A stretch of DNA of 64,000 nucleotides from Candidatus Binatia bacterium. Its GTDB lineage: Bacteria > Desulfobacterota > Binatia > UBA12015. The stretch covers positions 49,427 through 113,426 of the forward strand of contig JAQWRY010000058.1 of the NCBI GenBank assembly GCA_029243485.1. The letters are read 5' to 3'. A program made the translations under genes and the position numbers. The notes beneath the pieces are model-generated. The model did no database searches. It saw nothing but the letters and a program-made list of their open reading frames with translations, and had not been told where the DNA came from. Position 1 is the first letter of the stretch, and each line of letters begins with the position of its first letter. Below, in pieces: positions 16,796-24,948 of this stretch.

Positions 16796-19185
16796 CAGTC
16801 CCCATCCTCGCGTGAAGCGACCTTCACGTCGAGCGCATGCGGGCCGGTTCCTTCGCCGTGATAGTGGAGCTGGAGGTTTCGGCCCCCATCCGGACCGGTG
16901 AGAGCCAACGTCGCAAGGCCAGTTCCGTCCTCGAAATGGAGCATGCCCTTCCCCTCTTCGTAGTCGAAATCGCGCAGGGCCTCGAGCGCGATCCTCGCCA
17001 GATCCTGCTGCCACGACGGCCAATCGGGCGGGATCTTCGACTCGCCCAGGCTCTTGATCTCGAGGTGTCCCGGCTCCGAAAGGGTCAGGCCCCCGTTCGC
17101 GTTCCGCAGCGATTGGTTCGCAATCGTGAGCGCGACGTTGGCATCGAAAGGTCCGGACATCGTCACGGCGCCCCCGGCGACCAGGGAGGTCAGCTTCGCG
17201 AGATCGATCTCGCTCGCCGAGACCCAACCCACCCAAGGCGCACCCGACGCGTACGGGACCGTGAGCCCCCCGTTCACGTAGCCCTCGTAGCCGGCACCGC
17301 CGAACTTTCCGCTGATCCCGTTCGGGTCGAATGTCAGAGAGAGCCATCCCTCCTGAAGACCGAAATTCCGCCACTCGAACGCGTCAGCATACAGTGTACT
17401 CACGAAGTTGTCGGAGCCCTTTCCGGGCGGATAGTCGAACTGCATCTCACCGCGAACCGAGTCTACACTCACCTCGTAGTCGGGGAAGCTGTAGCTCTCC
17501 TCCGGGACGACCAGCTTGGCGGCGAGCTTCAGATCCGCGAGGTTGTCGAGCTTTACGTCGCGGACCTCGGTCTCGAACGTGATCGGCAAGCCGACGCGCC
17601 GGGCCGTTCCGATCTCGAGGATCAAGTTCCCGAGTTCCGCCTTCAGCAGGTCGATCGTCCACGGAGACGACCCCTGTGATGCCTCGTCCTTTCGCTCGTT
17701 CGCAATGTACCAGAAGAGCTCTTCTGCGAGGTAGATCGTGGGACGAAGCAACTTCACCTGGGCGATCTTCTGCCGCAGAAGCCCTCCGAGTGAGAAGTCG
17801 ATGAAGACGCTTCCGACGGTCAACACCTTCTCGAAGGGGTAGAACGGTGCGTTCAGGACGAGGCTCGCCATTTCCAACTGCTGCGCCTGGTCGGCGATGG
17901 CCGCACCCGCGGCCGAGAGCGGAAGATCGTTCAACGCCGTGTGGACGTCGAACTTCACATCGGGGATCGGCGGTCCGAGTTCCGCTACATGAACGGCGAG
18001 GGTGCCGATGTCGAGCGTGCCGATCCGCCAGATCATCGCCCCCGCCTCGACCGGTTCCCCCTGCGGCGAGGAGAGGAACGCACGGCCGGCGCTGTCGAGG
18101 AGCAACGCGCCGTCGGTGATTCGAACCGCTTCGATCTCGTTGCGAAGTACCCCCGCTACGGAGACCTCGGCAGACGCCTTCGGGATCGACAGCAGAGGCT
18201 CGACGGTCTGCCCCGGCACAGACACCCGCACGTCGGACAGCGCGACCACCTGCAAGCGCTTCGCAATCTCCTTGCTGTCGCCCACGTCGGTCAGATCCCA
18301 CGCAAAGTCGACGTCGATCTTTGGGAGGCTTCCCTTCGCAGGAGATTGCAGGTGACCGTTCTCCACGACGAACCGTCCCACCCAAAAGCCCGAGCGGGCT
18401 TCTCCCGAGCCGGGCTCGGCCTTTTCCCCCGTCCTGAGCGGCACCGAAAGGTCGACCTCCGGCTGGGCCACCCGCAACGACTCCAGCCGCCGCTCGTTCA
18501 GTCCGGCAAATGACAGCTCGGACTCGACGGTCGGAGCGGAGAGGAACGGTGCAGCGGCCGGCCCCACCGTCAGATTCGAGACGGCTAGCAAACGCTTCGT
18601 TTCATCAAGGAGCGCATCCGAGCCGACGTCCGCGAGGTCCAGATCGAAATCGAGTGCGATCTCCGGGACGCCCGCCGGAAACGACACCCCGAGGTGGCCA
18701 TCTGCGGCAGACAACCGTCCGATCGACCACCGCACGCCGCCCCCGGCTTCACGGACAGCCGCACCTTCGCTGCCCTCCCCGGCTTCCGCGCCCCCACCCA
18801 ACGGCCACGAACCGCTCGATTGCTCCGTCCACGACCCCCGCGGGCGAACCATCCGAATGGCTCCCACCCGCGCTTCGAGGAGCTCCGCCCACGCGAAGTC
18901 GACCTCGACCCGGTCCGCCGTGAAGAACGGCGCTTCGGCATCGCGGAACGCGAGAACGATCTGCTCGGCGACCAGGCGCTCGCTCGATTCCAGACGAGCA
19001 CCGGCGACCTGCAGTTTGAACTCCGGAGCCAGTTCTCGGACTGCCATCGACAACAACTGCGGAAGCCGACCCCGCGCTTCCACGGCGACCAACACGACGA
19101 GGCCGGCCACGACAAGCGGAACCAACGCGAGCGCCGTCCAAAGGAGACGACGGCGGGCTCGGGGTCGAGGTGCGTCGGACGCCAT
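16795..19185 (-). CDS. YdbH-family AsmA-like inner-membrane protein
   Basis: 796 residues with one N-terminal transmembrane helix (WTALALVPLVVAGLVVLVAV) and a long beta-rich periplasmic part. The C-terminal region, with GKFGGAGYEGYVNGGLTVPY, GGAVTMSGPFDANVALTI and ALEALRDFDYEEGKGMLHF, resembles the DctA-YdbH domain of the AsmA-like clan, whose members form hydrophobic grooves for phospholipid transfer between membranes. The identification is strengthened by the immediately following YnbE-YdbL gene, which repeats the enterobacterial ydbH-ynbE-ydbL order. Confidence 0.85.
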   Translation of the reverse strand: MASDAPRPRARRRLLWTALALVPLVVAGLVVLVAVEARGRLPQLLSMAVRELAPEFKLQVAGARLESSERLVAEQIVLAFRDAEAPFFTADRVEVDFAWAELLEARVGAIRMVRPRGSWTEQSSGSWPLGGGAEAGEGSEGAAVREAGGGVRWSIGRLSAADGHLGVSFPAGVPEIALDFDLDLADVGSDALLDETKRLLAVSNLTVGPAAAPFLSAPTVESELSFAGLNERRLESLRVAQPEVDLSVPLRTGEKAEPGSGEARSGFWVGRFVVENGHLQSPAKGSLPKIDVDFAWDLTDVGDSKEIAKRLQVVALSDVRVSVPGQTVEPLLSIPKASAEVSVAGVLRNEIEAVRITDGALLLDSAGRAFLSSPQGEPVEAGAMIWRIGTLDIGTLAVHVAELGPPIPDVKFDVHTALNDLPLSAAGAAIADQAQQLEMASLVLNAPFYPFEKVLTVGSVFIDFSLGGLLRQKIAQVKLLRPTIYLAEELFWYIANERKDEASQGSSPWTIDLLKAELGNLILEIGTARRVGLPITFETEVRDVKLDNLADLKLAAKLVVPEESYSFPDYEVSVDSVRGEMQFDYPPGKGSDNFVSTLYADAFEWRNFGLQEGWLSLTFDPNGISGKFGGAGYEGYVNGGLTVPYASGAPWVGWVSASEIDLAKLTSLVAGGAVTMSGPFDANVALTIANQSLRNANGGLTLSEPGHLEIKSLGESKIPPDWPSWQQDLARIALEALRDFDYEEGKGMLHFEDGTGLATLALTGPDGGRNLQLHYHGEGTGPHALDVKVASREDGD

Positions 19186-19230
19186 TAGACCACCCTACCG
19201 GGGTCTGCGTCGGGGCAGAAGCGGTTCGGC

Positions 19231-19830
19231 CTACTTCGGAACGACGACGCCGAGTTGCGCCACCAACGCGAGTGCAGCCTCCTGCGAGAACTTCGTCTTT
19301 CGCAGCCGGTTCTGCTGCGGACTGATGTCGTAGTTCACGGCCCCGGAGAGATCCGCCTCGACCAGAACCGTGTCAATGAACCGCGCCCCTCGGAGGTCGG
19401 TGCCGGTGAAGACACACTTCGTGAGATCGACCGCGGAGAACGAGACCTCGTGGCCACGGCACTCCCGAAAGACGGTCTTCGGCATCTTTCGGTCCGCGAA
19501 GGTGCAATGGCTCAGATTGCAGCCCTCGAACGAGACGAGGAACGAGATTCCCCGCACGTCGGTCCAGTCGACGCCCATCAGCTTGCTGCGCCGAAAGGCG
19601 ACCCCGCGGAATGCGACGCCGCCCACCTTCGCCATGGTGAGATCGCAGTCCTCGACATCGCAATCTTCGAAGGTGCAGCCGCTTAGGCGTGCCTCGGCAA
19701 ACCGAACCTGCTCGAAGCGACACTCCCGAAAATTCTTGTCCACCAGGTTCAATCCCCCGAGGTCGAGATCACGGAACGTCACGTCCTCGAAGTCGTCACC
19801 GGCCAGAAGCTCCTCTTTGGGGTCCGCCAC
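19231..19830 (-). CDS. Pentapeptide-repeat protein resembling the Qnr/YjbI group
   Basis: 199 residues built of A(D/N)LxF-like five-residue repeats: DLDLGGLNLVDKNFRECRFE, ARLSGCTFEDCDVEDCDLTM, and a second block DLTKCVFTGTDLRGARF. These would fold as a right-handed quadrilateral beta-helix. The two coil blocks are separated by a non-repeat stretch, and the C-terminal helix region NYDISPQQNRLRKTKFS resembles the Qnr-type dimerisation end. Qnr proteins protect DNA gyrase; here that is only a possibility. GTG 19830 is chosen, immediately before the repeats, but lacks a clear Shine-Dalgarno. Confidence 0.8.
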   Translation of the reverse strand: MADPKEELLAGDDFEDVTFRDLDLGGLNLVDKNFRECRFEQVRFAEARLSGCTFEDCDVEDCDLTMAKVGGVAFRGVAFRRSKLMGVDWTDVRGISFLVSFEGCNLSHCTFADRKMPKTVFRECRGHEVSFSAVDLTKCVFTGTDLRGARFIDTVLVEADLSGAVNYDISPQQNRLRKTKFSQEAALALVAQLGVVVPK

Positions 19831-19908
19831 GCCGCGATTTTGCCGTACCCTGGCGATGCGTACAAACGGTGCGTGGCGTGGCGCGGCGGATGCCGCTATG
19901 GAGGAGCC

Positions 19909-20514
19909 ATGAGTCAGATCACGGCGACCCTCGATGCCCTGGCCACCCCGGCACTCGATCCTGAAGAAGCCGCGGGGCGCTTCGAAGAAGCCTCTCCGCC
20001 CGACCGGGTCGCGATCACCGAGTCCATCGACGGGAAGACCCAGGCCCGACTCTGGGACGCTTGCGAAGGGCGTTCCATGACGATCGCCGAGATGGTCCCG
20101 CCCGACCTCGGACCGCTTCAACCGATCATCTTCCACGGTAAGAACTCGCTGCCGATGTTCACCAACTTCCAGAAGCGGTTCTGTCGCGCGAACGAGGGCT
20201 CCGACGAATTGTGGGGCTACAACTACCAGCCCGTCCAGTGGCTCGCGCCGCTCACGGGGCCGGGGTACTTCGTCGCGTACGACTCGCCCGAGGGCCCTGG
20301 CGGCGTCGCCGTCGACTACACCCGCGTACCCACCGCGAAGCCCGAAGAGTGGCCGGACATTCACGACAACACGTATCGACTGTCTCGGTTCATCTACAAC
20401 GGCATGATCGACTATCTGCGACGCGTGTCGGATCATCTCTTGATCGGACGAGCGACCAAGGCCGGGAAGGACTTGCCGAACTACTTCCTGCTGTGTCGCG
20501 AGGACCCGTCCTAA
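19909..20514 (+). CDS. Conserved-looking protein of unknown function
   Basis: 201 residues and soluble, with no signal peptide or membrane helix. I do not recognise the family. Notable features are an aromatic-rich centre (LWGYNYQPVQWLAPLTGPGYFVAY) and a C-terminal FIYNGMIDYLRRVSDHLLIG segment. Translation from ATG 19909 is well supported by a GGAGGAG Shine-Dalgarno at 19900-19906. The divergent pentapeptide gene starts 78 bp away, so the two probably share a promoter region. Confidence 0.75.
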   Translation: MSQITATLDALATPALDPEEAAGRFEEASPPDRVAITESIDGKTQARLWDACEGRSMTIAEMVPPDLGPLQPIIFHGKNSLPMFTNFQKRFCRANEGSDELWGYNYQPVQWLAPLTGPGYFVAYDSPEGPGGVAVDYTRVPTAKPEEWPDIHDNTYRLSRFIYNGMIDYLRRVSDHLLIGRATKAGKDLPNYFLLCREDPS

Positions 20515-20524
20515 GACACTCCGC

Positions 20525-21958
20525 TCAATCGTTCACGTATCCCAGCGCGCGGAGTAGAGCCTGCGTTCGCGAATCGACTTCCTTCATCTCCGCGTTCTCG
20601 GGGCCGGCGTACGGCGGAGTGTCCGAGCGCCAGTCGTTCAGAGCGGTCTGTAGTTCCGCTACGAGCGCCGGGTGTGAGTCCGCGAGATCGTTCTCCTCCC
20701 CGGGGTCGGCTTTGATGTCGTAGAGCTCGAATTCCCTGCGGTCGAACATCTGTCGGTCACGGGGTGCCCGCAGCCGCGCGAGCTTCCACTTCCCCTTGCG
20801 AACCGAGAGCTGGCTGGGCTCGTACGCACCCGATTCCAAGAAGACGTAGTCGTTCGGAGCGGTCGGCGAATCGGCCCAGGTCGCGACCAGGCTGCGCCCC
20901 TGCACGGCGGGTAGAGACGGGAGGTCGAGCATCGCCGCCAGAGTCGGGAGAAGATCGATCAGACCCACTGGGGCCTCGACTACCCGTCCCGGCGGGATCC
21001 GCCCGGGGAAGACCAGCACGAACGGCACGCCAGCCGTAGGCTGATACGGAGCCGCGCCGTGCTCCAGGAGGTAGAGGTCGTCATCGAGGCTCTCCCCGTG
21101 ATCGGACGTGAGGACCAGCAGCGTATCGTCCCGCAGTCCCCGAGCCGCGAGCTCGTCGAGCAGCCGTTGAAGCTGGTCGTCGAAGAAGCGGATCTCACGA
21201 TCGTACTGCGCGATGTAGTGAGAGATGTTCGTGATCGGCGCCCCCGCCTCGTCGTACTGTCGCTGATAGAGCGGCATCGCCTCGAACGGGACATCCTTCA
21301 CCTCGTACTCGTCGGCCCACAGCCCGTCATACTCGGGCGGTGGCCGGTAGGGGCCGTGCGGATCGATGTAGTGCAGCCACAGGAAGAACGGCTCCGCCGC
21401 GGCGAGATCGTCGAGCAACTCAAGCGCCTGATCGGTGACGACCCGAGCCCCGGTGAACTCTTTCACCTCTCCGGGGTCGTTCGCGAAGGTCGTGCTACCG
21501 GTCGCGGCCTCGAGCCCCGCCTCCCACGACTCGACGAACGTGTCGAATCCCTGGTCGAAGCCGAACTTCGAGCTGACGTTGACGTTGGCAACGACCGCGG
21601 CCGTCTCGTACCCCGCGCGGCTGAGCAACTCCGCCAGCGTTTCGTGATCCTGCGGAAGCGGACGGCGAGGATACATCCGGACGCCCGTCGTCGCAGGATA
21701 CTTCCCCGTCAGCATGGACGCGACGGCGGGCCACGTCTTCGGCCAGGGAACCGTCGCGTCGGAAAACCGAACGCCCTCGCCCGCAAGACGATCCAGGTTC
21801 GGGCTCGTGGGGAGCCGGTAGCCGTAAGCGCTCAAGTGATCGGCCCGCAACGTATCGACCGTGATCAGAAGCAGGTTGGGCTTCACAGAAGAGCGCACCG
21901 CGGGCGCGGGCTCTTCGGCGCGAACGCACGCGACCAGCCAGAACGCGGCGGCGAGCAC
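20525..21958 (-). CDS. Sulfatase-like alkaline-phosphatase-superfamily lipoprotein with Thr at the nucleophile position
   Basis: About 477 residues. A short hydrophobic leader ends in LVAC (lipobox). The metal-binding opening PNLLLITVDTLRADHLSAYG and later TSDHGESLDDD are intact. At the position of the sulfatase CxPSR/SxPSR formylglycine signature the protein reads TWPAVASMLTG, with Thr instead of Cys or Ser. Formylglycine cannot form from Thr, so this may be a phosphodiesterase or phosphonate/phosphoethanolamine-type enzyme. The start is uncertain: GTG 21958 gives a short leader, and a CTG overlapping the putA stop (21983-21985) gives a longer one. Confidence 0.83.
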   Translation of the reverse strand: MLAAAFWLVACVRAEEPAPAVRSSVKPNLLLITVDTLRADHLSAYGYRLPTSPNLDRLAGEGVRFSDATVPWPKTWPAVASMLTGKYPATTGVRMYPRRPLPQDHETLAELLSRAGYETAAVVANVNVSSKFGFDQGFDTFVESWEAGLEAATGSTTFANDPGEVKEFTGARVVTDQALELLDDLAAAEPFFLWLHYIDPHGPYRPPPEYDGLWADEYEVKDVPFEAMPLYQRQYDEAGAPITNISHYIAQYDREIRFFDDQLQRLLDELAARGLRDDTLLVLTSDHGESLDDDLYLLEHGAAPYQPTAGVPFVLVFPGRIPPGRVVEAPVGLIDLLPTLAAMLDLPSLPAVQGRSLVATWADSPTAPNDYVFLESGAYEPSQLSVRKGKWKLARLRAPRDRQMFDRREFELYDIKADPGEENDLADSHPALVAELQTALNDWRSDTPPYAGPENAEMKEVDSRTQALLRALGYVND

Positions 21959-21981
21959 GACGGCAGTGCCGCGGGCGGGCC

Positions 21982-24948
21982 TCAGTGGAGTTCCTCGGGA
22001 GCAAAGCCATGCCGCAACGTGTGCTCCGTGATCGTCCGCGCCTCGCAGAACTGTCGCAGATAGTCCGGGCTCCCCGCCTTGGCCCCAACGCCGGAGAGTC
22101 GACTCCCACCGAAGGGCTGGCGATCGACCAATGCGCCCGTGATCCCACGATTGATGCACAGGTTGCCGACTCGAAACTCGCGCCGTGCGCGCTCGATATG
22201 ATCGGGGTCCCGAGAATACAGGCCACCGGTCAGGCCGCAGTCGGAGTCATTGGCCAGCAGCAGGGCCTCGTCGAAGTCCGCCGCCACGATCACCGCAAGG
22301 ACGGGACCGAAGATCTCCTCGCGCGCGAGGTCCGCGCTCGAGTCGACCCGGTCGAAGATCACCGGCGCAACCCAATGGCCGGGGACATCGGGCACCTGCC
22401 CGCGGAAGCAGGGCTTCCCGGCCGCCGCGACCGCGTCCCTGATCCGTCGAGCCGATTCTTCGTCGATCACGGGCCCGACTTGAGACTCGGGATCACCCGC
22501 GGGCCCGATACGAAGGCTCCGCGTCGCCTCGACAAGGCGACGCACCAACCGTTCGTGCACCGAATCCACCACGATCACCCGGGAGCAGGCCGAGCATTTC
22601 TGACCGGCGTACCCGAAGGCGGACTCGACGATGCCACGCACCGCTTCATCGAGGTCGGCATCCGTGTCGACGATGATCGCGTTCTTCCCGCCCATCTCGG
22701 TCAGAGCCCGACCAATCGTCACCTGGCCGGGCCCGACCGAAGACGCCTTCTCGATCATTCCGAGACCGACGTCGCGAGAGCCAGTGAAGGCGATGACGTC
22801 CACTTGCGGATGTTCGACCAGGCGCGCACCCACGTCCTCTCCGAACCCAGGCAGAAGACTTACCACGCCGTCGGGCACGCCCGCCGCGACGAGCACCTCG
22901 AAGAACATCGCGCCGACGACCGGCGATTGTTCGGCGGACTTCAAGACGACGGTGTTCCCGGTCGCCAGAGCCGCGGTCGTCATTCCCGCGAGGGTCGCGA
23001 GAGGGAAGTTCCAGGGCGCGATGACCGCCGCCACGCCACGCGGCTCCTGAAGAAGAAGGTTCTCCTCGCCGGGCAACCCGCGAACGCGCTCGATACCTTG
23101 GAGCCGCTCCGCGCCGAGCGCGTACATCTCGCAGAAATCGATCGCTTCGGAGACCTCGGAATCGGCCTCGCGCCAGCCCTTCCCCACCTCCAGAACGATC
23201 CAGGCGGCGAGTTCGAATCGGCGACGGCGGAGTTCCGCTGCGGCGCGGCGTAGAAGATCCGCGCGGTCAGCGACCGGCGTCTCACGCCACGCGCAAGACG
23301 CGCCGTGGGCGGCCGCAACAGCCTCGTCCGCTTCCGCCACCCCGGCACGGGCGGCGCGACCGACGACGCGATCGGGAGCGGAGGGATCGCGGGACTCGAT
23401 CCAATGGCCAGTCGTCACGGCGCGACCGCCAATCCGAGCCGGATGATCCCGCCCAAGAGACTCCGCACAGAGGCAATCGAGTGCACCCACCATCGCAGCC
23501 CGCGTCTCGATCCGAGAAAAATCGCTCATGGGCTCGTTCTCAAAACGCAGACCCCCCATGTCGTCCTCCGAATCGACCGCCCGCAGCGCGGGGAATCGCG
23601 GGCTCGTCGTCCGTGCAGCCGTCGGGCTGGCGAGCAACTCGGCGGTCGGCGGTTGGTGGGCGAACGAATGCCGCAGGAAAGACCCGTTCGACGCATTCTC
23701 GAGGAGGCGACGGATGAGGTACGCCATGCCCGGAACGAGGGGGCCGAAGGGCGTATAGACGCGCACCGCGTGTCCACGATCGACGAGCGCGTCCTGTAGC
23801 GGATCCGCCATTCCGTAGAGCATCTGGAACTCGAACTCGGACGAAGCGACTCCGTACTGCTCCGCCGTGGCGAGTGTTGCCGAGAGGCTCCGCACATTGT
23901 GGCTTGCGAACGCCGGGCGAACCAGGTCGCGTTTCGCGAGCAAACGTCGCGCGAGTTGCTCAAAGGCCGCGTCGCTCTCCCACTTCTCCAGGAACACCGG
24001 ACACGGCCAACCACGCTGCGTCGCCAGCCGTGCCTCCAGATCCCAGTACGCCCCCTTCACGAGGCGGACGAGGATCGGCGCACCCCGCGTCTTCACCCAA
24101 TCCAGGAGCTCCTCGAGATCATCCGCCGTATCGCGGAGATACGCTTGAAGAACGATGCCGACATCTCCCCGGTCGCGGAACTCGGGCTCTGCGAGAACGG
24201 AGCGGAAGATCTGCAACGTGAGATTCTTTGTGTCGTACTGCTCCATGTCGACCGTGACGTGGGCCCCACGCTCACCGGCCCGGCGCAGAATCGCACGGAG
24301 ACGGCGCCCGGCAGACTCGGCAGCCGCCGCCGGCGCCATCGCGTCGAACGCCGGATCCAGGGAGGAGAGCTTCAGTGCGACGTGCGCCCCGGGAAGGCCA
24401 TCGATCAAATCGAGATACGTCGCCGTGTACAGATCGGCCTCGGCGTCGCTCGTGACGACTTCGCCCAGCACGTAGAACACCGCGCCCGCGCCCCGATCCT
24501 GGAGCGCCGCGATCGCCTCGGTCGCCTCTCCTACCGTTTCGCCGGCAATGAAGCGCCGCGCGATCTGGCGCACGTTGTGTCGCGCAGCAAAGGCCGCAAT
24601 GTCCCCGGCCGGCGAGCCCGGTGACGACAGCCGCAATGCGAGCGCGAGAGGTCGGGGCAGCTCGTGGCCATCCTCTAGGAGATAGCTGCGCAGATGAGCG
24701 GCGACGTCGTGGCTCGACGCCAGGGCCGGCAATACATCGACGAAGCGCAACAGCCGGGCGCGCACCTGCGGATGCGCAAGAGTCCACGAGAACACCTGCT
24801 GCTCCCACCAGTGCGAACCGAAGATCGCCCCCGCGTTCTCGGTCCGCGAGAGAATCTCAGCCCCGATCTGCCCGATGCGAGCTTCGCTCCCCAGCGGGGC
24901 CGCCCCGATGGGTGTACGGGCAGCGCCGTCGCCCGGCGTGCTCAACAC
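21982..24948 (-). CDS. putA: Bifunctional proline dehydrogenase / delta-1-pyrroline-5-carboxylate dehydrogenase
   Basis: 988 residues. The N-terminal half is a FAD-dependent proline dehydrogenase barrel (VTVDMEQYDTKNLTLQIF, LVKGAYWDLEAR, FASHNVRSLSA). The C-terminal half is an aldehyde dehydrogenase with NAD-binding APWNFPLAT, the glutamate motif TEMGGKNAII and catalytic Cys in AGQKCSACSR. It oxidises proline to glutamate with channelled P5C. No N-terminal ribbon-helix-helix is present, so it is the short, non-autoregulating PutA form. The GTG start at 24948 overlaps the agrE stop by 7 bp, placing both enzymes in one transcript. Confidence 0.96.
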   Translation of the reverse strand: MLSTPGDGAARTPIGAAPLGSEARIGQIGAEILSRTENAGAIFGSHWWEQQVFSWTLAHPQVRARLLRFVDVLPALASSHDVAAHLRSYLLEDGHELPRPLALALRLSSPGSPAGDIAAFAARHNVRQIARRFIAGETVGEATEAIAALQDRGAGAVFYVLGEVVTSDAEADLYTATYLDLIDGLPGAHVALKLSSLDPAFDAMAPAAAAESAGRRLRAILRRAGERGAHVTVDMEQYDTKNLTLQIFRSVLAEPEFRDRGDVGIVLQAYLRDTADDLEELLDWVKTRGAPILVRLVKGAYWDLEARLATQRGWPCPVFLEKWESDAAFEQLARRLLAKRDLVRPAFASHNVRSLSATLATAEQYGVASSEFEFQMLYGMADPLQDALVDRGHAVRVYTPFGPLVPGMAYLIRRLLENASNGSFLRHSFAHQPPTAELLASPTAARTTSPRFPALRAVDSEDDMGGLRFENEPMSDFSRIETRAAMVGALDCLCAESLGRDHPARIGGRAVTTGHWIESRDPSAPDRVVGRAARAGVAEADEAVAAAHGASCAWRETPVADRADLLRRAAAELRRRRFELAAWIVLEVGKGWREADSEVSEAIDFCEMYALGAERLQGIERVRGLPGEENLLLQEPRGVAAVIAPWNFPLATLAGMTTAALATGNTVVLKSAEQSPVVGAMFFEVLVAAGVPDGVVSLLPGFGEDVGARLVEHPQVDVIAFTGSRDVGLGMIEKASSVGPGQVTIGRALTEMGGKNAIIVDTDADLDEAVRGIVESAFGYAGQKCSACSRVIVVDSVHERLVRRLVEATRSLRIGPAGDPESQVGPVIDEESARRIRDAVAAAGKPCFRGQVPDVPGHWVAPVIFDRVDSSADLAREEIFGPVLAVIVAADFDEALLLANDSDCGLTGGLYSRDPDHIERARREFRVGNLCINRGITGALVDRQPFGGSRLSGVGAKAGSPDYLRQFCEARTITEHTLRHGFAPEELH

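Noticed and set aside
19831..20436. N-terminal extension of the pentapeptide-repeat gene
   Set aside because: It is antisense to the well-supported gene at 19909-20514 and has no repeat pattern.
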